NCBI GenBank assembly: GCA_907164885.2
Contig: OU015495.1
Location: 215,294,224-215,358,223 of the forward strand
Reading direction: 5' to 3'
DNA length: 64,000 bases
From: Dolomedes plantarius
Taxonomy: Eukaryota; Arthropoda; Arachnida; Araneae; Dolomedidae
Shown: positions 1 through 10,970 of the stretch, piece by piece
Numbering within the stretch: the first letter of the stretch is position 1
Layout: every line of letters begins with the position of its first letter
Translations under genes and position numbers: made by a program
Notes under the pieces: generated by a model
The model's input: the letters and a program-made list of their open reading frames with translations, nothing else
What the model was told of the DNA's origin: nothing
Databases searched by the model: none

Positions 1-670
1 AAAACCCTCTCCTCTAAAAATGACTTTGCCTTTGCACTCAACTGAGTTACCGAGGCACCGGTAAGCAGTAAGGAAATTTTATCATAAACAGTTATACAGA
101 GGTGAGCGGCAGGTATTACGACCCCTGGTCATTAATATTTGGTACTATCGGAAGCGAGATATGAAATGACGCATGGATGTAAATTGGTCTTTAAACACAT
201 CTTTCTGACGGGAAGTATGATTTCTAAGGAGGATTTTCTTTGCTACGGAAATCTAAGTTCTATCTTCGCCAAGATGGAACGCTCGACTTAAGCAGATATA
301 ATTACTTGGCAATTACCACTCAGTCACTGATCGGCTACCTTGAAATATAGAAAGTTTAATATAAAAAAAAGACTGCGTCTCCAAGCTAGTAGTTCAAAAA
401 TTAAATTCGCTAACAGTTATTTAGAACAGTTATCTATAATAGAATGCGATAAAAACTACCTTAACGTGTCTATTATGTTAATAGATGGTTCTCCACAAAC
501 AGAATGTCCTCATTTTGTTGCATTACAAATAGCTTCTTATTGTTCGTTCCCTCGAAAAGAACCTAAATTAAGCTAATCACGGGTCTTTTATCCTTATTGT
601 TATTACTTTGTGAGAATTTATTTCATTTCCATTTTTGTATTGTTTATGCAATATTTTTCTCCCCGTACAG
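1..670 (+). other. Intron of gene A (3' part), nothing else recognised
   Basis: No counterpart of gene B exon 7 ([16 protein letters not shown]) is seen in any frame here. The preceding exon therefore lies outside the window and this stretch is intron. Confidence 0.6.
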
Positions 671-819
671 GTCCTCTGGCTTCCACGGAAGGCATCAGTT
701 ATTTGGCGTTTCTTAAAGGTCAAGCAATATACACTCCAGATGATTTTCCAAATTATCAGTTATATTTTTCTGAAATGTCGTCAACCGTTGCGAGAGATCA
801 AATCGGATTAAAGCCAGAG
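671..819 (+). CDS. Gene A exon (equivalent to gene B exon 8)
   Basis: Acceptor gtacag and donor gtaata flank 149 nt. It encodes [15 protein letters not shown] through GLKPE. I count 28 identities in 50 residues with gene B exon 8, and the length is identical. Entry is phase 1, so the first two bases finish a split Gly codon. Confidence 0.88.
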
Positions 820-3800
820 GTAATAATATTAAGCATCATTTACTCTTTTCCTTCTTGTTATTTATTTCTGAAGCGAACTTCTTTATGAACAGTTATTCCA
901 CTCTGGACTGTTTAAAAAATTTTAAGCTGACCATAGATCACGTATTTTATATGGACGAACTTTTCATTTAAAACTAATATTTTGTTTCATTAGTATTTCC
1001 AGGGAGTGTACTCGGTATTGATATGTCCTATTTGTGTAACCCTTGTCCACAAGGTTGACTTTAACGTCTTTTTTCTAGACAATGATAAGAAATTCATAAT
1101 TTTGTTCATAAATAGGACCAAAAGTTCTCGTGTGCCCCCCCCCCCAATTGACCAGTGTGTTGAAAATGAGTAATATGATTCTACCGAAAAATTAAAAAAA
1201 TGCTCGAAACTTAAGTACATGACTTCACTTTTTCATGTTTACTTCTAAATACTTATTCTTACTTACCCATCTTAGATTATTAAATCATTTATTGCCTCTC
1301 TCCATGAACTATATTGTCTTGGTACAAGTTAGAAAATTACTAATTTGTAGCCAATGCTATTTTTTTCTATGCTAAAAATTCGCACAAGCCTCTGAACCTT
1401 AATCTCTTATAGCTTTCTGTGAATTCTTTTCTCACTAGTCTTCAACATGAGCCCGAGAAAACGAATATCAACAAAATTCGACTATGCGATAATTCATTCA
1501 ACATAAGGATTTCAAAATTAATTATAAACCAAAAACCAAAGCTAATATAATTCATGTAAATCGAGGCATATAATTTCACTTTGGTTTCCCGCATTGCTAG
1601 TTTTTCCAAGGATGAATGTTTTTCATTCAAAATTAGATTTGCAATCACCTTCTATATTTATTAATAAGGTAATTAAAATGTCTCGAAAGAAAGCCTACAT
1701 GACGATTTAGAGTAACACGAATAGGATGGCACTCTTCAACATTTTACAATGAATTTTACTCCTTGTTGAGAGATTCTTAATTGTGTTTAACGGAAAACAT
1801 TATACAAAGAAGTCATTTAATTCAAAGAAGTCCTTTACATTTCTTTGTCTCTCTGTAGAAAAAAAAAAGTGCGCATTTATATGATGTATAATTTTTATAT
1901 CTCACTGCTGCGATAGAAAGCTTAATCTTGAGAATTAATAAATCTTCATCGGGAAGAATAAACTTTATTGCTTACTTACTAATCATTAATCAATGCAATG
2001 CACGATATTTTTAGTGGCTTTAACATACACACGAGAAGAGAGTCTTAACAACTCAATAGATTCCAAGCTATTAGAGATTTGCTCTTTATGGTCTAAAATG
2101 CTTAAGGGAACGGTGGACATTAAAATTTACTTTTTTTACTTTTCATCATAGAGATACGAAATTTTGTACATATGCACATTTCACTATAAATAAATAGAAT
2201 ACCTTAAAAGAAATTTCCAATCTCATTATAATTTTAAGATTTTTTAAAAAATTTGAAATTTATAAACAAAATTTTAAAATGCTCCTTGCTACTTAATTTA
2301 TGAGATATTTCCTCGATTTTGCATTTTAATCTCTTTAAACTGTATAACAAACAAATCTGGGTATCAATTATATAATCCCTCGAATAGTTAATTTTTGACA
2401 TATTTTTTTTCTGAATTCCGTCCCGATTTTCATCAAAATTTTGCCTTTTGAAAAGTTATAAATCAAATTTAATTACCTTAATGAAGTCGAATTGTAAAAT
2501 GCATAACCAATTTTTTTTCTAAACAGCATTAGAATTCTTCCTTATCAATTTCATGAATTTACCATGGAGCATTTAAAAAATCTAAAATCCTTGAAAAATC
2601 TCGTTTGAGAAATACAGATCTAAAATTTATTACTACACTTACCCATTATAAATTACTTTGTAGAAGCTTCATAAATGATTTTTTACTTGAAAAAAATTAT
2701 TTTCGTACTAATAATCTACAGAAATATATATATATATTATTTACAATAACACAATCAGTATTACAATGCCGAGATTTGCTGAAATAAAGGTTCACCGTTC
2801 CATTAATGTTAGACCATTGATTTGAAGGGCAATTTCGGTCCACTGCCAAAATACGTTTACCTGTGTTGGGAAACTTTATCTGATGTATGTACACTTAGAT
2901 CAGATCTCACGTGCGTCGTTTTTACGTCCATGTGCAAACAATACAGTCCATTTTCGTCCGTAATTGCACGATTGCTATGATTTTACATCTGTGGTCGGTT
3001 CTAAAACATTGCATTACGGCTTGTGATAAAGTTTAAAATATAAATCAACGTACGTATTATCCCCACAGATATATTTTTCTGAGGTAGTGAAAGTTCAGAA
3101 TTGGTGCTATTTAATTTTGCAAGAAATTTAAATTCATCAAAGTAATTAAGAAGTTTAAAAGAACAGCACTCAGAGCGACTTTACATTGAAAAGAAAAATA
3201 GTTCTGTAACTAATAATAACTACTTTAATTGCAAGATAATTACCATTTAATATGTTTATGAGTGATACTAAAATTACATTGTAGCATTATAGTTAAAACA
3301 CAAAATGCGTGCTAAGTATACTAAAATGCTTTTAATATCGACTCAGCTGGTTAAAGTAATTCAAAAGCAATTAAGTTTTACAAGATTTAAATATATGTTT
3401 CGCTCTCTCGAGTTATATGCTTGAAACACTCTAGATGTATAGTATTCAATACAATATTCTTGACATAATCTAGATATGTTTGAAGTACTCTTGACATACT
3501 CTTGCTCAAAATTTCAGTCTTCAATTCTCAGCAGTACCTTGGAGTTCTTTTCAAGAGGAAAAAAAAATTGCAGTTGCAAACCCATCTGTCGGACGGGTTT
3601 AAATACTTCTCACCGTAAAAAGGCATCCCGAACAATCTCGAATTTTCAAGATCTTTTCAGACCATTAAAAGTTTACATATAATATTAAACAAAATAGTCA
3701 ATGAGATTTTGATTTTTTTCTTAATGCAGGTGTATCGCAGACTTTACGGGCCTTATAAGAAGAAAGCCCTTTTCGGATGCACAGTCTCCCAACTTCAACC

Positions 3801-6800
3801 AAGAAGTCGAGGCAAAGTGACCTTGCGATCGAAAAATCCCCACGATCCTCCACTCATCAACCCCAACTATTTGGAAGACGAGAGAGATGTCGAAGATATA
3901 GTTCAAGGTAAATCAGTTTCAAATAATATGGAGCCAGACGATCATTTTACATCACATTGGTCGGTAGCTAACGAGATGCAAAGAGAAGATATGGTTCAGA
4001 CCTGAGGAAATGTTTAACATATGACTTACTTTCCTCTATAGGATTCTTAAGGCGTTTACCATGTGAACTGGCATCAAGCCTCAATGACTAAAAACATATT
4101 AGCACTGCGAAATTAAGCTAGAATCTCATACTGTAATTGTAGGAGCATTTATATCTGATAGAACGTAACAGATGTTGAAGATAATTCTATATATAATAGG
4201 ATAGATAAAGAAGTTGTAATATAGATCCTTTGAACATAAAAAAAAAATGTTGCCAGCATTTTACTATGCGTGAATCTATCTAAGTGACAATTAATATAGA
4301 GCAAAAGGTATTTTACTCATATTTTGTCAGTTTCATAGAGTTTTCAAAATAAATTCGATATTTTTTTATATCGTGTGAGATTTAAGAATATCATCGTTAG
4401 TTTCAGTGATAATTTTGAAGAGAAGAAAGCTGTTTTCTTTTTCTACCAAATTGTGGAGTACGCAAAATGGGCACTCTTAAACATTAAGATTAGATTCTCG
4501 TTTCAGTCCAGTAAAATAGTTCTTCCTCGAGCCGGGAACCATTAAGGATGATCGACTTTGGCATTTCCATTTGTGAATAGCCCCACATAATCACATCTTA
4601 TGCTTCCACGTTCGATAATGAACTGTATTAGCTAGCTCGGAACTTGTAGTCAATGCTAATTTTTACTATGCATTGACTACTAGTGCCGTAGTTCATATGG
4701 ACTTGATGAACTACGGCACTAGTAGATGCCGTGTGCTCCAATTTTAAGAAATTTCTAACTTATATTTTAGGTATGAAGACGTGTGAACGCATAGGAACGA
4801 GCACTGCTTTGCGTAAACTAGGGGCTAGGGCATTCAAGACGCTGATACCCGGATGTGAGCGATATTCAGATGATGAAGACAAATACTTTACGTGCCAGGC
4901 TAGATCTATATTCATCAGCCTTCATCACTATGTTGGAACAGCCAAAATGGGAAATGCCAGGGATCCCTCAACGGTCGTCGATCCTCAGTTAAGGTAATAC
5001 AACATTAATTCTTTACACAAGAAGTAATGGGCCATGTAAATGGCACATTAGAATTAAAATAACATATGTGAAAAGTAATGTTGGTCAAGATGTTTTGAGT
5101 TTGTTAACAAGTTGCTTTTGCAATTCCTTAACAAACTCAGTCGGTATTAAAAATATTTCAGTAAAATATTAAGCATACCAAGTATTAACTTAAATTATAC
5201 TAAGGAATTTTAGTATCCTATAATATTAAACACATTAAAATTTACTCATCTTTATGAAGTACAATTTTCAAAATAGATTCTGTTTTCTGCGTTAAGTAAA
5301 ATGAATCTGTACTTACTAGGAATGATCCTAAACAACTCTAATATTGTTTGTACTCGAGTAATGTTGGTAAAAAGTTTCATCCTGCAAAGATGATCAGTAA
5401 AAACCGACGCAACTAAAACATCGGAGCTGACTGCTCAAGTTTTTACCGAAGGGACTCACAATTAATGATATCACGCACCGCTTTCTTTGCTCCCACGCCG
5501 TTCATTTTTTGAGTGTTAGGTCTTCGTGTGTTAAGTACGAGGCACAATTACCAGTCCTGCTTTGATATATTTTCGTGACTTGAACGTACGATTCTAACTT
5601 CCTGAATATCATTCACATTCATTTGACATTGACATGTTAATTATTAATTTGATTGATATCAATTTATATTTTCACGAATTAATAATGCTTTCAAGAAAAT
5701 TGAATGCTGTGGTAATCATTACGCGATAATTCAGCAATTATTTTTTAGCTGACTTGTTACTGAATATTTAGAGTTCAATTTTAGCGGGAGAGGGGGGGGG
5801 TGTCGAAGATTTCAACTCTCGCAGCTGATACGGGAAATGTAGCTTCAAGAGTGAGACAACTTTAAAAATTCAACTATGGCATCTTATGAAAGACCAACGG
5901 CATAAGTCATGTATGATATTATTAGGTTGGTTAAGTTTTTGGCGCAAGGTCCAACAAGGGACAAGCTACGCCAACCATACGGTGTGATATTATTAGGGCA
6001 TCGCTTCTTAACCTTTTGTGCCCATGATCTAGAGTGGGGTAATTAATTGTTTTGGTTTCGTGGTCCAAGAAAAGATAAATTACATAACCTTTATAAACAA
6101 AAATTAAAACAATTTTTATAATGCAAAATAAATACTTCTGTTGGTAACATTGTTAAATCCTACTAATGAGAACCTTGGCTTTGAATAAGTTTGGAAAATC
6201 CATCGAATCATGGTGTCATACTAGGCAAGCTGCATCTTAGGTAGCAGACTGCTTTGCAAAATGGCTTTTGTTATAGAGGAAAATCCTGACTCGCACATGT
6301 GGGCTAGGGATGCGACATCGATGTCGATGTTTTCAAAACATCGATGTTTTAAACATCGATTTATTGAAGCCGATGTTTTTTTAACATCGATGTTTTGTGC
6401 TCGATGTTTTACGTTGTCTCGGATGTTTTTTTTTAATGAAAAAGTACCGTAATTAAAAAAAATTACCACGTAGCATAATTTTCACACTGAGTAAATGTAA
6501 GTCTGAATTCTGAAAAGGACGAATACAAAAGGGGGAATGATTCCTTAGCAAACAGACAAATGGCAATTAACAACCAATGAACCAATCAGAGCGCTTGGAA
6601 TGTTCCTGACACTCCAGAATCTTCCATGGGGTTTAATTTTACAAATAGTATATACACGAGTGCATCCAGTTAAGTCTTTGTTTTGTGCTGGTTTTATATA
6701 AGTTGATCTTAATATTATTAGTAAGATGCCTCCCAAAAGTACCGTTTGGAAATATTTTTCTAAAACCTCTGACAAATTGGCAAAATGCAATATTTGCCCT

Positions 6801-9678
6801 AAGTCCCCCAAAACATCTGGCAATACCACGAATTTATCTGGACATTTGAAGGCAAAACATGGCGGTATTTACAACGAGAATTTTGAGTCATCAATGTAGC
6901 CCAAAGCAACCAAGTTTTTGTCATTTGTGTCTGCCCAATCAGAGAGTAAAATTAAATCACCCCCACCCCCCACGACTAACGGAAGTAACATCAATGTTAG
7001 AGATTACTAAACCAGTTTTAAAACATGGATGTTCTAAAACATCGATGTTCTAAAACATCGATGTTTAAAATCATCGATGGTTTTTGGGCGATGTTTTATT
7101 AGCATCGATGTTTTAATATTGAATATTGATGTTTCAAAACATCGATGTTTTGTTATCGATGTCGCATCACTAATGTGGGCTCAGGACAGTAACAGGTTTA
7201 GTGCATCGTTTACTTAAGTTGACTTTTCATTTTATAATTTCAAACGGAATGCACATGAAGACTCGGTGCCTTTGTTAGAACTGTAGCGAAGGGCCTCATC
7301 ACTTTAGATTTCAATGAATTACTCTTCTTCGTTAAGGGGACAGTGGACCTTCAAACCTAACTTTTTTTTTTTTTTTTAATGGATTTGCTTGAAATTTGAA
7401 TATGTAATTAGTACCATAGATATGTAAAAGTGGTCAAAATTTAATGATGAAATATTAATAATTTATGAATTATGAATTATTAATTATATCAAAAATTGGC
7501 CTCATTAAAAATGTTCCACGCGCATTTCTTTTGCATACAATATGGTAATTTTTATTAACATGATACCTTATAGAACTGACAATGAAACTGATTGCTTATT
7601 TTAAGCATTCATTAAAAATATAAAGGGAAAAAAATAATAATAGTGAAAACACTCTTTTTATGACGCAAAATACCTCTAAATCATCTTTTCAAGTAAAAAT
7701 TTATAAATTCTGAGCTACGAAGCATCATTATTTTCAATAAGATTTATTTGATATGCAGTTAAGTATATAAAACTTAAATTTCGAAGCAATACGATCATTA
7801 GAAATGCGCCCGGAGCTGTTTGAATATTCGTTTGACACGAAAATTTTTATTTTGAGAAAAACACATTTAAAGTTATTGCTATTAGTAACCACGTAATATC
7901 TAAATTAAATACAAATGTCTATAACTAGGAAAGTAATCGCAGAAATTAAAAATTCTTTTTGCGACACATTCCTAGTCGTCCGTAGTTTCACAATTCAATA
8001 AAATAAAAAATCGAATTTTTGGACAAATTTCAAAATTTTGAAAGTCCACTGTCCCCTTAATATTGACAACATCTTCATTCAAGTAATTTACATCAAAATT
8101 GGCATTCGTAACCCATTATACTGGAAGATATCTCTTTCGGGAATAAACCAATAAAATGGTACTATTAGATTATCTAAATGATAATGTTTTGTATACCAGC
8201 GTCAGCGAAATTAAAGTTTTTGTCATCAATGAGTTGACTATGGGTAGGGAAAGAAACAAGTTACTTTTTCACTTTTTTTTTTTGTCGTCCATAATCTTAA
8301 CTTACCTTTAAAAGGTTATCTTTACAACACTTTTTCCTGTATTTTTTGAAAACAGAAATTTCACGCTTAAAAATGTCTGATGAATCTGGAAATTTAGGAT
8401 TCAAGTGCTTCTACATAAGATACTATGCCGTATAAAATATCATGCGTCTAAAATCAATCTGGAATTTTTAGCTTAACATCATTTTATTGAATCGTGTAAT
8501 TTCAAAGAAAACGTAAATTTACTACACGTGTGTTTTATTTCTGGAAATGCGAAGAATTTCAATGGAAATTTGTTGACATTTTTGCTCCCTCTTTCAGGGT
8601 GAAAAGCATCAAAGGTCTGCGAGTTGTGGACGCTTCCATAATGCCAATAATCCCATCGGGTGATACGAGCATTCCCACCATCATGATTGCAGAGAAGGCT
8701 TCCCAGATGATAAAAGAAACGGTGCATTGCTATAAGGAAGACTTGGAACACTGGGACGATTCTTCAGAATGGTCTGCCGAAGAGAAATCCGAAGACGAGA
8801 AAGAAGCGTCGGATAAATGGGACAAATCGAGAGAAGTAAGGGATGAAGAATACGCCGACGTTTCAAAGCAGCAGTGGAATGAGAAAAAGAAGTGCTTGGA
8901 CGATTATTCAAATCGACAGCCTGAGCACAATTCCTTTAGTCACTACCCGGAGCACATTTCCTTTAATCACCATCTGGTACACAATTCTATTAACCACCAC
9001 CCGGAGCACAATGCTATTAATTTCCACCCAGAGCACAATTCTATTAATCACCATCCTGGGTCCAATTCTATTCACCATCCGGAGCACAATTCTATTAATC
9101 ACCATCCGGAGCACAATTCTTTTAATCACCATCCAGAGCATAATTCTATTAATCCCCATCCTGAGCCCAATTATATTCATCATCCGGGGCACAATTCCAT
9201 TAATCACCATCCAGGACACAAATCCATTAATCACCATCCAGAGCACAATTCTATTAAGAACCATCCAGAGCACAATTCCTGGCCAGTAAGCAAAGATTAT
9301 TCTGAAGAAGATTTGAACGTGCCTGAGAAACACTCTTGGTCACATGATGGTCAGTACCATTTGAGTGACTACATCAAAGATCCTGAAGAATTGTTATCGG
9401 TAAAGAATGGTAAAGATAGTTTCTGGAAACCGTACTCTTGGTACAAGAAGCAAACTGAATTGCTGTTGAAAGAAATTGAAAACACCATGCCTACATCGTG
9501 GAAGGACAAAAGTATGTATTCGGATTCCCCCCGGAGGGTACCGTACAACTACAAAGTGTCAAAAAGTTTTGATGAACTCGTCAAACTTGCCGATATGGTA
9601 CCAGAAGAAAAAAGTCCGGCTTACAGATGGGACAAACCGCATGTGAAATCGAAAGTACCTCGGTATGATTCACACTAA
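671..9678 (+). CDS. Gene A: GMC oxidoreductase (glucose dehydrogenase-like), 3' part only, with His-rich C-terminal extension
   Basis: Four exons are visible: 671-819, 3730-3907, 4771-4993 and 8598-9678 (stop included). All introns are GT-AG and the phases join without a break. The FAD-binding N-terminal half lies upstream of the window. GMC enzymes oxidise alcohols or sugars with FAD, and the arthropod relatives are usually secreted. What is seen: the GPLAST segment, the C-terminal active-site block [11 protein letters not shown] followed by [11 protein letters not shown], and the closing block [11 protein letters not shown]...[11 protein letters not shown]. After this a GMC protein normally ends, but here about 320 more residues follow. 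They are Glu/Lys/Trp-rich, then His/Asn repeats, then [16 protein letters not shown], a motif shared with gene B. The motif usually read GNTN is GDTS here. Exon sizes match gene B exactly for three exons, so this is a tandem paralogue. The family call is firm; the substrate cannot be told. Confidence 0.9.
820..3729 (+). other. Intron of gene A containing a TTAA-flanked element
   Basis: AT-rich intron. Apart from the element at 2106-2802 and a poly-C run near 1134-1145, I see no coding or RNA signal. Short open frames here have no recognisable domain. Confidence 0.6.
2106..2802. mobile_element. TTAA-flanked MITE-like element (copy 1, diverged)
   Basis: Ends GGGAACGGTGGAC and, reversed, GGAACGGTGAACC, with TTAA on both sides (2102-2105 and 2803-2806). 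The ends resemble the GGGGACAGTGGAC termini of the copies at 7336 and 37386. No coding capacity. TTAA target duplication is the hallmark of piggyBac-type elements, so a piggyBac-related MITE is inferred. Confidence 0.55.
3730..3907 (+). CDS. Gene A exon (equivalent to gene B exon 9)
   Basis: 178 nt between acceptor atgcag and donor gtaaat. It encodes [12 protein letters not shown]...[22 protein letters not shown] and ends DVEDIVQ plus one base. The SRGxVTLKSxNPxDxPxIxPNY block is typical of the GMC C-terminal domain. Same length and phase as exon 9 of gene B. Confidence 0.9.
4646..4725. repeat. Two overlapping perfect hairpins just upstream of a gene A exon
   Basis: The first hairpin has 11-bp arms (4646-4656 and 4670-4680) and a 13-nt loop. 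The second has 20-bp perfect arms (4677-4696 and 4706-4725) and a 9-nt loop. They share four bases. The second ends 45 bp before the exon at 4771, so it could affect acceptor recognition or branch-point access in the pre-mRNA. Confidence 0.85.
4771..4993 (+). CDS. Gene A exon with the catalytic His block (equivalent to gene B exon 10)
   Basis: 223 nt, acceptor atttag and donor gtaata. It encodes GMKTCERIG... to VVDPQL plus two bases of Arg. The [11 protein letters not shown] segment carries the conserved GMC active-site histidine. A 20-bp perfect hairpin ends only 45 bp upstream of this exon (4677-4725). Confidence 0.9.
5914..5997. mobile_element. Short truncated retroelement or SINE fragment with 13-bp direct repeats
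   Basis: The 13-mer TGATATTATTAGG occurs at 5914-5926 and 5985-5997 and flanks 58 bp. The insert contains a stretch (TTAAGTTTT...AGGGACAAG) that recurs in diverged form near 36535-36580 in a gene B intron. A 13-bp duplication suggests target-primed retrotransposition. Confidence 0.4.
6305..7172. mobile_element. hAT element, internally deleted, with ATCGAT palindrome array
   Basis: 868 bp bounded by the 8-bp duplication ATGTGGGC (6297-6304 and 7173-7180). The ends TAGGGATGCGACATCGAT and, reversed, TAGTGATGCGACATCGAT are near-perfect inverted repeats. Both subterminal zones are packed with AAACATCGATGTTTT-type palindromes (10 ATCGAT cores). A BED zinc-finger remnant lies in the middle. The 8-bp duplication plus BED finger supports hAT. 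Confidence 0.88.
6726..6899 (+). pseudogene. BED zinc-finger remnant of a hAT transposase
   Basis: The frame starts [13 protein letters not shown] and contains CNIC followed by HLKAKH, which is the C-x2-C...H-x4-H pattern of a BED finger. It stops at 6897-6899. In-frame sequence without further stops continues past that TAG to about 7008, so the TAG looks like a nonsense change. The catalytic hAT domain is missing, so the element must be non-autonomous. Confidence 0.7.
7336..8056 (+). mobile_element. TTAA-flanked MITE-like element (copy 2)
   Basis: 721 bp with termini GGGGACAGTGGACCTTCAAA and, at the right, the inverted GGGGACAGTGGACTTTCAAA. TTAA is present on both sides (7332-7335 and 8057-8060). 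It is closely similar along its full length to the inverted copy at 37386-38099. No open frame of note. Confidence 0.8.
8598..9678 (+). CDS. Gene A terminal exon: end of GMC domain plus about 320-residue low-complexity extension
   Basis: Acceptor ctttcag; 1081 nt to the TAA at 9676-9678. The first 40 or so codons finish the GMC domain ([18 protein letters not shown]). The rest is a charged, Trp-containing stretch, then 13 full and one partial His/Asn-rich 9-mer repeats (8923-9282), then a conserved tail with [16 protein letters not shown] and [17 protein letters not shown]. Gene B shares the two tail motifs but not the His repeats. The tail is too long and too well shared between paralogues to be read-through. 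Confidence 0.88.
8923..9282 (+). repeat. 27-bp coding minisatellite (His/Asn-rich 9-mer) inside gene A
   Basis: Unit consensus EHNSINHHP, 13 full copies plus EHNSW. Two copies are 8 residues long (GSNSIHHP and EPNYIHHP), each followed by three 9-mers. This gives a higher-order unit of 35 residues (105 bp) present twice. The reading frame is kept throughout, and length changes are whole codons. Confidence 0.93.
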
Positions 9679-9883
9679 TTAGCTATTAAATTCATTCCTT
9701 AAATGTCATTCAACATTTTACACGGACGAGAACTTTTTTAAAAGGTTGAGAATGGTACAGACATTGCATAATTGTTTATTCATGCTTCATCTATTACTGA
9801 GATCTCATTTTAGAATATTTAATTTTTATTATTTATATTTTCTTCGCTCTTTTGTGTTAGTCAGCTTCTTTTGTAAAGTTTCA

Positions 9884-9889
9884 AATAAA
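9884..9889 (+). terminator. Polyadenylation signal AATAAA of gene A
   Basis: AATAAA lies about 205 bp after the stop codon of gene A, in an AT-rich 3' flank followed by GT- and T-rich sequence. It is the clearest poly(A) hexamer near the gene end. Confidence 0.6.
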
Positions 9890-10039
9890 GAAATGTGTAA
9901 GACTTTGTGAATCGTTCTTTTTGTAGAAAGTCTAGCTCTTTTAAATCGATATATTCTACAGGTACAAATTTTTACACCATTTTATCTTTTTTTAATAAAG
10001 TATATTTTATTCCTACTTTCAAGTTACCAATGCTTCCAA

Positions 10040-10290
10040 CACACTAGACAGGGCCCGACATAGCAACTAAGGCCTTCCAAGAATGATTTAATTGAATCCC
10101 TGCCGGTGAATATGCAGCCACCACAATATCTCAGGGGCGACATCTGGTGGCTTCGTACCCCCACCACCACACGGAAGGACTTTCCGGCCTACAGATTTAA
10201 CGTACCCACAGAATCAGTGGCACTTGTGGAGATTCGAACCGAGCATCACTGGTACCACTAAGAATGTTTAAGCCCCGGAGACCTAGAATA
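10040..10290 (-). mobile_element. tRNA-derived SINE, minus strand
   Basis: Read on the minus strand it has a degenerate A box (TTAGTGGTACC), a B box (GGTTCGAATCTCC) and then a body with AGTCCTTCCGTGTGGTG and AGATGTCGCCCCTGAG. This matches the SINE at 53812 in order and wording. The ends are approximate. It is not a functional tRNA because the cloverleaf cannot be closed. Confidence 0.65.
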
Positions 10291-10628
10291 ATTCTCAAAA
10301 AGTTCCTATAATTACTCTTAAGAAAGTAATTTTACGCAGAGTCATTCGCTTCTAAGATTGTTAACAATTAATTTCTTTTCCCGGACAAACTGACAGAGAA
10401 TTTGCTAGACGACCTCGCATATTCTTATAGTAGTCATTAGTTCTTTTATTTTAAATTTTGAAATCATTTATTAGATATTATATTTAAACATATCGAATAC
10501 TAGCGAAATTATTCTGTATGAATAATTTGTCAAATACTCCAATGGTACGGAAAGTTATTCAAATTCTAAATAACATCATGACTTTAAACAAATCTTATTG
10601 TTTTAAAAAACTGAAAATACCTCTAGAG

Positions 10629-10970
10629 CGGCACTTCTTAAACTTTTTTCATTCGTGACCCCTTTTTATAATCGAGATTTTTTTCGCGACCCTAGGAAAT
10701 AAGGATATAAAGATAAATATTTTTCTCAATAATTATTTCGTTCTTGGGTAAACAATATACGTGTGGAAAATAGTAGTTTTGATACATGTTTCGAGTATAC
10801 AAAAATTACTGAAAGAAAATTCCGTTTTAATGAGACAGATGTGGTTGCTTTTTTTTTTTTTTTTTGCTGCATAACACATTAAACCTTGGTACAATATTTG
10901 ACATTATATCAGAATTAAATTTTCGCTACCCTAATATTTGGCGTTGCTACCCACAGTTTAAGAAACGCTG
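10629..10970. mobile_element. hAT-type MITE
   Basis: 342 bp with inverted ends CGGCACTTCTTAAAC and, reversed, CAGCGTTTCTTAAAC. Imperfect 8-bp flanks CTCTAGAG and CTCTACAT match at the first five positions. The GTGACCCC and GCGACCC wording inside resembles widely distributed hAT MITEs. No coding sequence. Confidence 0.6.

Larger units (their letters stand above)
4994..8597 (+). other. Last intron of gene A
   Basis: 3.6 kb intron holding a hAT derivative (6305-7172), a TTAA-flanked element (7336-8056) and a small insertion near 5927-5984. The rest is AT-rich with no recognisable feature. Confidence 0.7.

Noticed and set aside
340..888. Upstream extension of the gene A exon at 671 to an ATG-like start near 610
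   Set aside because: The segment before 671 ends in a splice acceptor (gtacag), and the matching exon of gene B starts at the same residue, so this is intron, not an N-terminus.
8681..9333. Alternative frames across the His-repeat exon on both strands (up to 148 codons)
   Set aside because: They are shadows of the 27-bp repeat, whose length is a multiple of three, so all frames stay open. Only the frame joined to the GMC domain is supported.
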